Assembly: GCF_020497125.1 (NCBI RefSeq)
Contig: NC_059075.1
Coordinates: 105,129,222-105,193,221, forward strand
Source of the DNA: Mauremys mutica
Taxonomy: Eukaryota > Chordata > Testudines > Geoemydidae
Length of the DNA stretch: 64,000 bases
Direction of reading: 5' to 3'
In this document: piece by piece, positions 24,113 to 36,902 of the stretch
How positions within the stretch are numbered: position 1 is the first letter of the stretch
Layout of the letters: every line of letters begins with the position of its first letter
Translations under genes and position numbers: made by a program
The notes under the pieces: model-generated
What the model was told of the DNA's origin: nothing
What the model saw: the letters and a program-made list of their open reading frames with translations, nothing else
The model's database searches: none

Positions 24113-24659
24113 GCCTATGTGATGGTATCAACTTATGCCAAGGCCCTTAGGCTTCACTGAATACTAACAAATACATTGCTGAAAACCACTCTGTCTCGCC
24201 TGTGTGTAGTATTGTTAAAATAGGTATTGGACTTACATCAATGTGAGCAGTGTGTAGACTTTATGAAATGCTTGTAAATTGCTGCATGCATTAATCTCAC
24301 TTATAACCTCTATATCCCATGCTAAAAGGTAATATGTAAGTGTTTGTTCTATAACTGTAAAATGTTTGTTCTGAACTACAGAACTCACCGAACAGGAAAA
24401 AAAAAACTTCACCTAATGCAAAATGCTGGATTCCTACCGAAGGCGTTATCTCCTGCCCGTCAGGAAGGACTACTGAATCCAAATGGGCCACAGTGGAACA
24501 AAGACTTTGTCTATTGGTTCCCCACAGCCCTGAAGAGGGCATGTGCCCAAGTCCTCGGCCCACCACAGTTTAAACACCAAGGGAAGGGAATGAAAATGGC
24601 TGTTAAGGAGAACTTCTTATTCCTATGCTGCTTGGACTCTGAGGGGTGAGTATTTCCAA

Positions 24660-25756
24660 GGCTGTGGCTACACTACGTAGCCTACAGCGGCACATCTGCA
24701 CTGCACTGTAAGCTCTCATGTAGCTACTGTAAGCCATCAGGAGAGAGCTCTCCCGTCGACTTCATTAATCTGCTCCCAACAAGCCGCAGCAGCTATGTCG
24801 GTGGGAGCAGCTCTCCACACCAGCGCTTAGTTCGGTGTAATTTATGTCCTTCGGGGGGGTGGTTTATTCACTCCTGTCGCAGGTCTTCTCCCCCACTTGG
24901 AGCTTTTGGGTTCCAAGATGGGGACCTGCATGGGCTGCTCTAAACTAATCTTAGTCTAGATCCGGTTCTGCTGCCACCAGTTAAGTTTAAAGTGGGTAAC
25001 ACACTGCCTGTCCCCCAAACTTCCCCTGGGGAACCCAGATTCAAACCCCTTGAATCTCACCAGAGAGAGAGAAACAGCCAGTTCCCCTCCCCCCCCTTCC
25101 CTCTCTCCAGCCTGCTCCGGAGAGATTACACACCGAGTCAAATCCTTGACTCAACACAAAGAGGGACTCACCTCCCCCTCCCCTTCCCTTGAAAATGCAA
25201 ACAAGAGAAGAATCAATCAAGTCCTAAAAAGAAAAGAGTTTATTAAAAGAACAAAAAGAAAGTACTCTATCTCTGTAATACCAGGATGGAACAATACACA
25301 GGGTCTAACTTATAAACCTGGAGAGATTTCCCCCTCCCCCTTTCTTTCTCAGTAAAAGCAAAGTAACAGCAACAAAAATAAAGTTATTCCTTCAGCAAAA
25401 CACACAACTGCAAATGTAGAAATAAACTTATAATACTAGTTCGCCTGTTTAACACTTACTAGCCTGAATAGATGAACAATACTGCAGAAATCTTGGAGGA
25501 CTTGAAAAAGGTGTCTGGACTCCCTTAGCTCCAAAGAGAGACTCAACTCAAACAAAAAAAAACACAGAAAAAAACTTCCTTCCACAGAGATTTGAAATTA
25601 TCTTGTCCCTGATTGGTCCTCTGGTCAGGTGTTCATCAGGTACTGCTTGTTAACCCTTTACTGGTAAAAGAGACCTTAACCCTTAACTAACTGTTTATGA
25701 CAACTCCCCTGAGCAACATACGTTATACCGACATAAGTGGTAGCATAGACATAGCC
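24660..25756. mobile_element. Harbinger-type MITE interrupted by a solo LTR
   Basis: Ends GGCTGTGGCTACACTAC and the inverse of GGCTATGTCTATGCTAC; flanks CAA (24657-24659) and TAA (25757-25759), a one-transition TAA duplication. Without the nested LTR and its duplicated 5 bp it is 264 bp. The termini share the GTCTACAC-type core of the 18370 Harbinger element. Confidence 0.8.
24875..25702 (-). mobile_element. Solo LTR, TGTCATAAAC family, 828 bp, minus
   Basis: On the minus strand it begins TGTCATAAACAG and ends GACCTGCGACA. A perfect 5-bp duplication ACTCC flanks it (24870-24874, 25703-25707). A minus-strand AATAAA lies at 25244-25239. The family also occurs at 38694-39487 on +. No gag, pol or env sequence adjoins it. 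Confidence 0.9.
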
Positions 25757-26323
25757 TAAGCATATGCAAGGAGTCCCCAGCTGTTTTGCCAGGCTTAGCC
25801 CTAAAGGATATACAGAGTCTGCTTACTATAGAAGTTGCTATTAGCTTTTGAAACCCGACTAACTCGTTTGTGTGTGGGGCAGGTTTACCTGCTTTAACTT
25901 TGTAAATGACTTTTTTTCTCGTTAATAAACCTTTAGTTAATTTGTTACAGGACTAGCTACAAGCATTATCCTTGGGGAGAGATCTAAGGTGCAAATTGAC
26001 CTGGGGTAAGTGACTTGTCCTTCAGAACTGGGAGTAACCTGAACATTTTGTGATCTTTGGTGTACTGTGACCATCTACCACAAAGTCATGCTTGCCTGAG
26101 GTGGTAAGACAGAGCAGAGTAGCTAATAGGACTGCCTGTGACTCCATGTTAGGGATGTTATAATGTTTTAGGAGTTCACACTTGTTACTTGGTTGGTGAA
26201 ATCTAATTCTAGAACACACAACAAGTTTGGGGATTGTGCCCCGTTCCCGGACAGTCTGCCCTGAGGTTGGCACGCATGCACATAAGCCACTCCAGACAGG
26301 CTAATACTTCAGTTTCTCTTCAG

Positions 26324-26547
26324 AGCACTGAGGCTCAGTGAATAGAACACCGGATTCAAATTCAGCAGACCTGGGTTTTATGCCCAGCTCTGCCACTGGC
26401 CTGCGGGTAGGCCATGGGCAAATTACTTATTTCTCTATACCTCAGTTTCCCCTTCTATAAAATGGGGATAGTGATGCTAGCCTACTTTGTAGAGTGCTTT
26501 GAGATCTATTGATGAAAAGTGCTATCTAAGAGCTATGTATTATGATA
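26324..26547 (+). repeat. tRNA-derived SINE, nearly complete
   Basis: Head with A-box-like GGCTCAGTGAATAGAACACC and B-box-like CTGGGTTTTATGCCCAGC, then CTCTGCCACTGGCC, CCTCAGTTTCCCCTTCTATA, AAATGGGGATAGTGATG, and tail GTGCTATCTAAGAGCTATGT ending TATTATGATAG. This is the abundant turtle tRNA-related SINE type (Cry-like). It starts about 20 bp after the outer LTR's right flank. Confidence 0.85.
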
Positions 26548-27099
26548 GGCAGCTTTTCACACAGACTTCATTGTATTTAGACATACTATTAGTTTATTTT
26601 TACAGGTCTGTACATGATAAATTATTTGTAGGTAGTAATTATATTGCACCATGTGCATGCCTGGCACTGAAAGCATTACTAGCTTTTGCTAGAATAGTAA
26701 AAATATTTAACAATCGCCAATGGGGCTCAGCTGTCACTTGACCATGAGTGCAGTGCTGGGAGCAGCATGGTGTTATGCTGCCCCAGAAACAGTCTGTAAG
26801 AAAAGCTATGACTCACCAACTCACAATATCCCTCCCTTTTCCCAGGTGTTTTGAAGTTGGAGTAAATTGTGTCCGCTCTCTCTGGCACAGCGCAGCTTGG
26901 CCAGCATGTTGGAGGGATTCCATTCTCTCTCACCCACCTATGCAAATGGGTCTGTGGATTCTTCTTCCTCTCCCTCACTGCTACCCACCGTGCAGGTAGC
27001 CAGCGCAGGGATGTACAGGAACAGCTTTTTACCACCACTCTAACAAGGTCACAATATTACCATTATGAACTGGGAACATGTTTGTATGAGATAGGACAA

Positions 27100-27340
27100 G
27101 TATTTAATTGATGGGTTTTGAATGGGTTTCAAGAAGTTGTTAAAAGTTCGAACTCATGTTAGAAGAAGATTTCTAACCATCAGAGGAGTGAGGTTCTGGA
27201 ACAGACTCCCAATAGGAGTATTCGGGACAAACAACTAGTTTTAAGATGAAGTTTGATAAATGACAAGAATTCCCTGTGATATCAGGGGAATTGTCTCCAT
27301 TACTCAGGAGGTCCCTTCCTGTTCTACGTCCCTATGTTAC
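27100..27340 (+). repeat. CR1-related LINE 3' end, degraded
   Basis: AGATTTCTAACCATCAGAGG, GTTCTGGAACAGACTCCCAA and TTTGATAAATGACAAGAATT resemble the last coding part and 3' UTR of a CR1/L3-type LINE. No intact frame. Confidence 0.55.
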
Positions 27341-29035
27341 CACCCTCAGTTTCTTATATGAAAGGAGAAAGAGAATGAAAAAGAGAAAGAAGGAGACCTG
27401 GCCAAAATGACAAACAAAACTTATTTTTTAGTTCCTGCCTCTAAGGCTGTATTCTAGGAGAATCCCTGAAGAATGTGAATAGAGATTATTTTTTATCTCG
27501 TCTTTTTTGTTCTATTTTATAGTATTGTCAGTATCATTGACACCTTTTGTCTCTGTGGGTTGTGAAGGGGACAGAAAGGCCTTAATATATTCTCCAACTA
27601 AGGTACCAAGATACCTAAGACAGCCCCTGGCTTACTCCTTCTGCAGCCTACAACAGATGGCCCCAATTCAAGACAGCACTGAAACACATGCTTAATTTTA
27701 AAGCTTGATTTCAGTGGACATAAGCACATACAATTTCAGGACATGCTCAAGTTCTATCCTACAGAGGCTTGCTTCTCTGAATCACAGCTATCTTAGCAAC
27801 TCTTAGGCAGCAACCATATTTGCTGGTTGAGTTTTCACTGGAAATCTCATGGATTAGTAACTTGCTTTTTCACTACTAAACTAATTGCTACAACTAGTTT
27901 AACACCTTAAAGAGAAAAAAATCAAGAGTATCTGTTTTTATATTCCTTTGACAACCTCAATACCATTTTTACCTGAGGTAGTTTTAATAGTTTCAACACA
28001 AACTTTTATCTCTATTTTTAACTGACACAAACATTAGTGAATTACATTAGGAACTTATTACCCTTGAGCCTTTATTTATTCCACTTGTGTACATTTCAGT
28101 ATCATGTAAGATAAACTGAGAAGCCAGGAAATTGATGCTCCCTGTTTACAAGAAATTAAAGTGAACATCCTTATACTGCTATTTTATCAATGTATCTTAA
28201 ACACAAATCAAGGAGAAATCAGACAATTCAGTTTCTCAGAGGTAATCAGTCTCAAGAGCCAACTGGATAAAGCCTCTACGGACAGAAAAGAGAATGTTAC
28301 ATTACCTACCAATCAGACTGACAGGTTGTATATATTCTTCTCAGCTAAGAATTAGGCTAAAATAATGAGCTAATTCTAAATTACAATAGCCAAAAATAAA
28401 GCATTGTGTCCTTAAAAACCAGTGTAACACTTGCTTCTTCCTGATCTCACTAGTTATAAAAACAGATGACATGGGGTACATTTTTCTCATTTATAATGAA
28501 GTATCAGAATGCAGGTACTTAACACATCCATCTGATAGACTGAGATAGCAGAAACAAAACCTTTTCATCTGTGCAACAACTCTTGACCAAATTAGCAGCT
28601 CATCGGTACTCCAGCTCTTTTCTATGACACACCCCGCAGGCACCTGATCTCAGTTCTATTTCAGACTCAAAACACTATAAGGTTAGGGAGCCTCTCTTTG
28701 GTAAGCGAGTTTCCAACACCACACTGTTAATTTGCACCTCTCTCTGAGACAGACACCACCGGCATATCCCACAAACAAAGAAATGAGGAGAAGTTCTTTA
28801 AAAAAATATGTGGGGATAAGAAGAGTAAAAGAAAGGAAATTTAATTTTAACTGTGTTTTTAATTTAAAAAAAATTTCTTTAGTAATGAAGGCGGTTAATT
28901 GCAAAAGTAAAATCTAAACTCAATAAGGCATCTAAAAAAAAAAGAAACTGTTTTCTTCTATTATTTTTAGATGCCAATGCAATAAAATCAATATACTGAT
29001 ATTGAGGCAAAAGATGATAATGCATTAATATAGCT
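27341..29035. other. Intronic stretch, nothing recognised
   Basis: No exon or repeat family identified; AT-rich. Confidence 0.45.
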
Positions 29036-29039
29036 CCTT

Positions 29040-29250
29040 TCATCTAAGGATCTCAATGCATTTTATAGACATAAGTTAATTATGTCTCATACCATCATTT
29101 TAAGGTAGGTACATTTTATATACTTGCTTTATGGATGTATAAACAGAAGAACGGAGAGGTTGACTGACGCGGCCAGAGTGACAGAATGAATCAATGGCAG
29201 AGTTCAGAATAATTCCCAATTCTCTGATTTAATTATTAGACCAGAGCTCC
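29040..29250 (-). repeat. MIR-like / tRNA-SINE copy, antisense
   Basis: Contains the inverse of the 'cccattttacagatgaggaaactgag' class body in degraded form (about 29100-29165: ATAAACAGAAGAACGGAGAG) and a right end like an inverted tRNA head (AATTCCCAATTCTCTGATTT). Old copy. Confidence 0.55.
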
Positions 29251-29684
29251 CTCTCATACTAAACTGAGTACATTAAAACAGAGCTCTGGATCCACAGGTG
29301 TCTCTCATGAAAGCCTGTGAGTTTACTCAGCAACCCCAAGTGTTCCAAATGTACAGAGAAGATGGATTGGTAGTGATGTGCTAGTCCTCCTCACCCTGCC
29401 ACAGGCACTCTATAAATACTAGCAAAAAGGACATGTCCCCATTCACAGAGTCATCACCAGAATGAGGCAGAACTGCCAGTGACACAGCAAAACCAGCCAA
29501 GCTCCTTTTCTGGATAGGATGATATTATGGTTTAGAGAGCACACTTCATTCAAATCCCTTTCCCTTTCCATGTCTTCCACAAAGCCTACTAACTGCTAAG
29601 GAAGAAATGCAGCCTCACACCCAGTATTAAAATTGGTGTAGCTCCACTGAGTTCTTTCTCCAGTCATCCAAAGCATTTATATGT

Positions 29685-29808
29685 GTGAGCTGTTCTGCCT
29701 GTCTATTTTGATGTTGAGCTCCTTGGAGCAAGAATAGTGTCATCCTGAGTTCTGTACAGTACAGAATACACTGTTAGTACTTAACAGATAATCATTTATA
29801 AATAATAA
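29685..29808 (+). repeat. SINE 3' module
   Basis: TTGAGCTCCTTGGAGCAAGA and the trailing ATAAATAATAATGAG match the 3' module at 56130-56262. Confidence 0.6.
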
Positions 29809-30174
29809 TGAGGAAGCGTATCCCAAATTACCCAATAAGGTAGTTTCAGGAGAGCCTCATCTTTAATTCACGATGTCAACCAAAGTGAAGCTTCAGCAGC
29901 AATCAGTGCCTCAATGTATTCACAGTGGAGCTTACCTACAACAGTCCCAACACTTCAGGACTTCACTTAAGTGGTGCTGTACTTCTGAAGAGAACAGGTC
30001 AGAGTTAGCTGAGCAAATGAACGTGAGCTCTTTAGCCACAAAAGAAATATAGGGCCAGATTCTCAGCTGGTGGTTTCAATTGAGTTATACCAATTTACAA
30101 CAGCTGACCAAACCATATACAGATGAGAAGAGTGCAGTGAAGCTGAGTGACAGTGTCCTGATCATTAGAGTGTA

Positions 30175-30362
30175 AAAGAGGTCTAAGTGATTTGACAATG
30201 AGACTGAGTCAGGACCCCAGGTTTCTCTACTCAACTTTGCCCGACTCAACATAGGAACTTGGGAAAGTCAAACTCTCTCTGTCTCAGTTTCCCTTATCTG
30301 TATAATGGGGTTAAAAGTGTGTATTAACCTTTGTAAAGCAATCAGAGGTCAATTATTATTTA
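30175..30362 (+). repeat. tRNA-derived SINE, degraded
   Basis: CAGGACCCCAGGTTTCTCTA (B-box region), TCTGTCTCAGTTTCCCTTAT, GTATAATGGGGTTAAAAG and CTTTGTAAAGCAATCAGAGG follow the order of the 26324 SINE. Confidence 0.7.
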
Positions 30363-30799
30363 TCATTTATTTTTAATTCATACAGGAAGACTCATGGAGT
30401 ATGTTGGCTTCCCATAAAAGAAGGCTATAAAGGATTCTATACAGACACCATATGAAGAACATTAAACATCTTAATCATGGTGAGCTATAATATTTTGCAC
30501 TTATGCAGGGCCTGATCCAGTACCCACTGAAGGCAATGGAAAGATTCCCAGTGACTTCAATGGGCTTTGCATTAAGCCCATAGTTTGTTCCCTTAAAGGT
30601 CCTCAAAGCACTTTGTGAATATTTATTACCTCATTTTTAAAGATAGGGAAACAGCTGCCACTCACATCATCTGCAGCAGAGCCAATAACATGATTTCCAG
30701 TCCTGTCACAAAACCATCTTCTCCCTCAATAAGGCAAGAAATCATGTTTTCAAGTATATCTCAGGGTAGCAAAGTTCAATACAAATAAATGACAAGACC

Positions 30800-32778
30800 A
30801 AGTCTTTGGGAATGATACAAATGAGAGAAATCTTCGGTGAGCTTAAACACAAAAAGGAAGCTTACAAGAAATGGAAACTTGGACAGATGACTAGGGAGGA
30901 ATATAAAAATATTGCTCGAGCATGCAGGAGTGTAATCAGGAAGGCCAAAGCACAACTGGAGTTGCAGCTAGCAAGCGATATGAAGGGTAACAAGAAGCGT
31001 TTCTACAGGTATGTTAGCAACAAGGTGGTCAAGGAAAGTGTGGGACCCTTACTGAATGGGGGAGGCAACCTAATGACAGACGATATGGAAAAAGCTGAAG
31101 CACTCAATGCTTTTTTTGCCTCTGTCTTCACAGACAAGGTCAGCTCCCAGACTGCTGCACTGGGCAGCACAGTATGAGGAGGAGGTGAGCAGCCCTCAGT
31201 GGTGAAAGAACAGGTTAAGAATTATTTAGAAAACCTGGACATGCACAAGTCCATGGGTCCAAATCTAATGCAACCGAGGGTTCTCAGGGAGTTGGCTGAT
31301 GTGATTGCAGAGCCATTGGCCATTATCTTTGAAAACTCATGGTGATCGGGGGAGGTCCTGGACGATTGGAAAAAGGCAAATGTAGTACCCATCTTTAAAA
31401 AAGGGAAGAAGGAAAATCCGGAGAACTACAGACTGGTCAGCCTCACCTCAGTCCCTGGAAAAAATCATGGAGCAGGTCCTCAAGGAACCCATTTTGAAGT
31501 ACTTGGAGGAGAGGAAGGTGATCAGGAACACTCAACATGGATTCACCAAGGGCAAGTCATGCCTGACCAACCTGATTGCCTTTTATGAGGAGATAACTGG
31601 CTCTGTGGATGAGGGGAAAGCAGTGGACATGATATATCTTGACTTTAGCAAAGCTTTTGATTCGGTCTCCCACAGTATTCTTGCCAGCAAGTTTTAAAAG
31701 TATGGATTGGATGAATGGACTATAAGGTGGATAGAAAGCTGGCTAGATTGTCAGGCTCAACGGGTAGTGATCAACGGCTCAATGTCTAGTTGGCTGCCGG
31801 TATCAAGCAGAGTGCCCCAGGGGCCGGTTTTCTTCAACTTCTTTATTAATGATCTGGATGATGGAATGGATTGCACCCTCAGCAAGTTCACGGATGACAC
31901 TAAGCTGGGGGGGAGAGGTAGATAGGCTGGAGGGTAGGGATAGGGTCCAGTGACCTAGACAAATTGGAGGATTGGGCCAAAAGAAATCTGATGAGGTTCA
32001 ATAAGTACAAGTGCAGAGGCCTGCACTTAGGACAGAAGAACCCCATGCACTGTTACAGGCTGGGGACTGACTGGCTAAGCAGCAGTTCTGCAGAAAAGGA
32101 CCTGGGGATTACAGTGGACAAGAAGCTAGATATGATTCAACAGCATGCCCTTGTTGCCAAGAAGGCCAACGATATATTAGGCTGCATTAGTAGGAGCATT
32201 GCCAGCAGACCGAGGGAAGTGATTATTCCCCTCTATTCAGCACTGGTGAGACGACATCTGGAGTACTGCATCCAGTTTTGGGCCCCCCACTACAGAAAGG
32301 ATATTCACAAATTGGAGAGAGTCCAGCGGAGGGCAACAAAAATTATTAGGGAGCTCTGGCACATGACTTATGAGGAGAGGCTGAGGGAACTGGGCTTATT
32401 TAGTCTGCAGAAGAGAAGAGTAGGGGGGGATTTGATAGCAGCCTTCAACTACCTGAAGGGGGGGGTTCCAAAGAGGATGGAGCTAGGCTGTTCAAAGTGG
32501 TGGCAGATGACGGAACAAGGAGCAATGGTCTCAAGTTGCAGTGGGGGAGGTCTAGGTTGGATATTAGGAAACACTATTTCACTAGGAGAGCGGTGAAGCA
32601 CTGAAATGGGTTACCTAGAGAGGTGGTAGAATCTCCACCCTTAGAGGATTTTAAGGCTCAGCTTGACAAAGCCCTGGCTGGGATGATTTAGTTGGGAATT
32701 GGTCCTGCTTTGAGCAGGGGGTTGGACTCAATGACCTCCTGAGGTCTCTTCCAACCCTAATCTTCCATGATTCTATGA
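30800..32778 (+). pseudogene. CR1 LINE ORF2 (reverse transcriptase) and 3' end
   Basis: 5'-truncated CR1. The first open stretch (30806-31177) is the linker between endonuclease and reverse transcriptase (KRFYRYVSNKVVKESVGPLL). Later blocks are recognisable: [29 protein letters not shown] (31530s), VDMIYLDFSKAFDSVSH with the first catalytic Asp, [18 protein letters not shown], and [10 protein letters not shown] carrying the catalytic DD. The C-terminal region ends with [16 protein letters not shown] and [10 protein letters not shown]. Breaks: stops at 31178, about 31342 and 31695, frameshifts near 31450 and 31925, and a stop after 32596. The 3' end is CTTCCATGATTCTATGAAA, the CR1 terminus. 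Relatively young copy. The residue before the catalytic DD is Thr rather than the usual Ala. Confidence 0.93.
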
Positions 32779-32929
32779 AATCTAGAACGCTGGAAATAAG
32801 GTATGTTTACCCTATGAAAGGCATCTATAGCATCATAACACCGTTTTGCCTACCTAAGGGGTCTACATTCTCTCTCTGAAGCAGCCATAGTCCTTTGAAC
32901 ATCTTATTGCATCCATGGTTTGGGTATAT

Positions 32930-33020
32930 AGGAATACAGGAACTGCCATGCTGGATCAGCCTCTAATTCCAACTAGTCCAGTATCCTGTCTTTGACTGGC
33001 CAGAACAAGATGCTTCAGAG
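32930..33020 (-). repeat. CR1 3' tail, antisense
   Basis: CTGCCATGCTGGATCAGCC and GTCCAGTATCCTGTCTTTGA are the inverse of the CR1 terminus seen at 16364-16460. Confidence 0.7.
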
Positions 33021-36000
33021 AAAGTTTTAATTACACCACAGTAGGCAGATGTGGGATAATCTGCCCCCACATAGGTTACAGGGCAAATTATTCTATGCTC
33101 CTCCAAAACCAAGCATATGTTTTCTAATAACACATTCAAAATTACCACAACTGTACATGCATATGGACTATTAACATTAGTGAGAGTTACTGAATTGAGG
33201 AATGGACACCCACCCCCGGACTGGGTCATAGATAATACCTCAAAGCCTACCATGTTTTTTATAAAAAGAATAAACTGAAACAAATGTATTCCTTCAAGTG
33301 GTCATTATAGTGGCAGTTTTTTCTAGGAGCATTAATAATACTTGAACTGGAGCTCAGAAGTAACCTTTATACTGTCCAGAATGTACCACGTATGAAAGAT
33401 TTGGAGATGGAACAAACTTCCAACACTGAAAGAAGTTTGGCGTTCTGGTGCCCCAACTTTCAGCTGCATCCAATATCCCCCAGGCTGCTCTAAAGCACAC
33501 CCGGCTGGCTATGGTGTAAAAGGGCTGTCTGCCAGCCGGGGATTACTGGAAAGCAGTGCGCTCCAGCCATGATCCCTTCCTGCAGGAATTAGCCCACCAC
33601 GCACCTTACATTAGGGGCTGCAGGAAAGTGGGTGGAAACAACCTGTGCCACTTCTCCACCAACTGGGGCCAACCCCATGCTGGGGAATCACTAGCTGTAG
33701 CGATCCAGTAGCTTTCTGGACACTTTGCACAGTGACAGCAGTATAAAGGAACCAAAACAGGGTCAGGATTAAGATCGGGATAATCTGTACTATGAACTTG
33801 TAACAGGGCAGACTCCTCTCCTGTCCTAAGATCCCTCACAAACAGTCCAAGATGTCTTTTGATTGGTTATCACCTCTATGAATTTTTATTACCCTCACCA
33901 AAAAGGCCCCGTCAGAATCCTGTGCAGCAAGTCTATTTACCGTTTTTCCTAATCCTCAGCTTTTTCTCCACGGAACGGAAGCAAAAGAGACCTCTCCAGT
34001 CTGAGACCTTTCTTCCTATGGGCTCTGCTAGCCTTCCCCTTTGCTCTTCCTTCCTGTGTTTTTAACTAGCCTCCCCAGTTGGTGGGATAATTAGCTCCTT
34101 AGCTCACCAAACCCCTCTCCCCCCACACTCTGCTTAGGCAATAAAGTTCTCTCCTCCTCCATCAGGCCTTTCCTGGTGGAACTAGCTAAGGCTTAAGTGA
34201 TCAGAGTGCTGGGTCCACCACTGGCTCTCAGCACTCTGCCGCGGAGCTATGCAGGTAATATGTAACTCTAAGGTCATGAATATGTTATCTTGCCAAGTGC
34301 TCATTTTCATTCCATTGCTGACATGTTTTATAAATAAAGCTATGATTAAGATTTTAAGAAATATTTATTGACTTACCATCAGAAGTCACAATATAAACTA
34401 GAAGAGTAGTCTGAAGTAGATTTTCTCATATTGGGTCTTTATTGAAGTATATTATTCCAAAATATTAGGGTTTCCCTTTACTCCATTTACAGGAGTCTAG
34501 AGGCAAAATTCCCCAGGGAGATTTGTCACTTTATCGTAGCAGCTGAGATTGTGTACTTTGTAGCTAGCAGCTTGATCACTTGCAAGAACAATATTATTTA
34601 TATATCTATATAATATAGTGATGTGGGGAAAAAATAAAAGCACATGACTTTCAAAGGCCTATGGACGAACAAAGGAATCAATTAGTGCAGCAAAGAGGGT
34701 CACGTATTAACAAAGCCAGCTGTACCTAACTGCACAGTAAAATTCACCCCAGACACAGAAGGCCAGTGCAACACACACTGCACCACTAATGCCCTGCACA
34801 GGGGAAGTGGCCACATGGGAGTGCTTGCACAATCCCTACACGCCGCGGGAAAGGTCTCCACACTGGCTCCCTCAAGGGGGCAGGGCAGGGTACGGGGAGC
34901 CACACAACAGGCCCAGGAGCAGCTACTCCAGCTGATAGGGTATTCTCAGTCTCCAGCCCTGAGATGCGTGGTAGACCCCCTGCAGACTCCATTATTACAC
35001 TGGCTTGATATGGATGGGGTGGACTAAGCACACAGCCATTCATTTGATGGTGACACTGTAAAGCAGCAAGTCATTTTTTCACTTCACTGCTCTAATTTTT
35101 CTTTTCATTAAGAAACTCCAGTGCTCACTGCCCTGAACAGCTACAAACTAGCAGAACTTCCTTTAGTGAGATTAGAGCTACAATCAAAATGTGGCTGTAT
35201 GTGAAGGCAATTCTTTATTCCCAGAGAGAAAATATCCCTTCTTCCTTTCAATTTAGTGAAAGCCATTTAGTCAGATATAATGACTTCTTCTCAGTCAGTT
35301 TATTGCTTACTGTGAATGTTTGCTGCAATGAATGACATGCAAAACATATCACAAACAGTAAAAGAGTAGCTATTAAGACCAAAAATACCAGACAGGCTGG
35401 AGAAGCATTTTGAGAAGAAGAAAATGATCAACTAGATCTTTGTAACATTCACTAAACAGAGAGGCTAATCAAATTTCAGTCCATTTGTATTTAATCTCCA
35501 TTTGTCCTTTCATCTCAAGAGCAGCGGATATGAATGTACATCATGCAATAAACGAATCAGATATACCTAAGAGACCCAATCAAGGACCCCATACAACACA
35601 AAAGCACCTCATGCATAATGCCACACAACTGATTTCAGCACAAACTTGAAATTTCTTCTCAGTGACTTATTCTGCACAGAAAGGGAAATAATCTATTTAT
35701 CTGCAATATAATTATTCAGTAGATTTAAACACATGATGCTTCATGATTCCAATACAGATACTAACTCTTTATAAGCTTAAGCTATCACTGAAAGAAGTAA
35801 ACCCTTTAAAACTGCTGGACAGTCATTGTGCTGCTGTAAGATTGTCCTTTTTATTGATTTTTGAGTCTCATTGTTTACATTGAAAGAAGAAAAAAGAAAA
35901 AGATTTTGCTTATAGTTCCCAAGAACAATATTTCCAAGTGAATACATGTAATGGAATTAAGCTACATTAAAGTAACATATGGTTCACTCAGAAACAAGGA

Positions 36001-36312
36001 GATTTTCAGTCCAGACTGATATGGCATCATGAATATTTGCAACACAGAACAATCACCACCCCTTGCAGGAGAAAGTAGTAGGTCAACCACATGAGTAGAG
36101 GCAAGAAGCTGCATAGTAGGGATTACAGTCTGCATTAAGGACAGGAGAGCAGCCTTAAATGACAATAAAAAGCAAACTTATTTATGTTTGGCCCTGAGTA
36201 TTATCTGAACACAATTTTCCCCTTGTATTTTTAAACGATGCTAACTCAAGTCAATAAGCAACCAGCAGATTATAGCCTTGCCAAAAATTCATTTCAGTCA
36301 ATTTTATATAAA
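33021..36312. other. Intronic stretch, mostly unrecognised
   Basis: 33410-34260 is GC-richer and contains AATAAA at about 34140, so it may be an old LTR or unclassified repeat, but no ends or duplications are seen. 34780-35030 is also GC-rich with no assigned family. 35030-36312 is plain AT-rich sequence. Confidence 0.4.
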
Positions 36313-36320
36313 CTTACAAA

Positions 36321-36660
36321 CAGGGCTGGCTCCAAGTTTTTTGCCGCCCCAAGCAAAAAAATGTTCCTGTGCCCTCCCAGCCCCGCCCCAACTCCGCCCC
36401 TTCCCCACCCCATTCCAACCCCTTCCCCAAATCCCCGGCCCCACCTCCTCCCCGGGCGCGCCGCATTCCCCTCCTACCCCTCCCTCCCAGGCAAGCCTGG
36501 GAGGGAGCGGGGAGAAGCAGAGCAGTGGCGTGCTCGGGGGAGCAGGCGGCAGTGGAGGGGAGGTGAGCTGGGGGGGCAGTTCCTCTGCTCCCCCCCGGGT
36601 TACTTCCTGTGGCCCTCCCCGCGCCCACCACCACCGCAGCTCGCCTCCACTTAGGGCACT
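36321..36660. repeat. GC-rich DNA-transposon-like repeat
   Basis: Begins CAGGGCTGGCTCCAAG, a hAT-like terminus, followed by GCCGCCCCAAGC. The core is very GC-rich and polypyrimidine-biased (36360-36500). The right terminus is degenerate (near GGGCACTG, 36653-36660) and no clear duplication is visible. Several overlapping long frames here are purely compositional. Confidence 0.55.
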
Positions 36661-36902
36661 GATTAACACGAACTCAAATTCCCAGCCTAAGAGTATAACA
36701 TTAGTAAAGGATGAACTGAACAGAAGCACATGCAGGACGATAATTGGAGTCAAATGGAAAAGCAGATGTCTACAACCATTCAATTCCCTGGGTCAGAGGT
36801 GAAGTTTGTTGCTGTTTATGAATTACTGTACATCTAGGTATTGTCACTTTCATTGATTTGGGCATTTAGAACCTACCTCCCCAAAGAACTACAAGCAACC
36901 AA

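Larger units (their letters stand above)
24118..26298 (+). mobile_element. Outer solo LTR (split by a nested MITE)
   Basis: Starts TGTGATGG and ends CCAGACA (TG...CA). Flanks GCCTA (24113-24117) and GGCTA (26299-26303) agree at 4 of 5 bases, as for an old 5-bp retroviral-type duplication. AATAAA at 25924-25929 gives plus orientation. Removing the nested element (24660-25756) leaves about 1.08 kb, a reasonable LTR length. No internal region, primer site or coding sequence, so it is a solo LTR formed by recombination. Left boundary less certain than right. Confidence 0.6.

Noticed and set aside
24118..26298. Possible complete endogenous retrovirus
   Set aside because: Only LTR-type sequence and a nested MITE are present; no gag, pol or env coding and no second flanking LTR.
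26324..26547. Functional tRNA gene
   Set aside because: The A/B-box-like head belongs to a SINE with the standard body and tail; it cannot fold as an intact tRNA by inspection.
34080..34260. LTR candidate with AATAAA
   Set aside because: No TG...CA ends and no flanking duplication could be found.
36238..36802. Several overlapping long frames on both strands (up to 174 codons)
   Set aside because: Driven by GC-rich, low-complexity transposon-like sequence; proline- and glycine-rich products without a domain.
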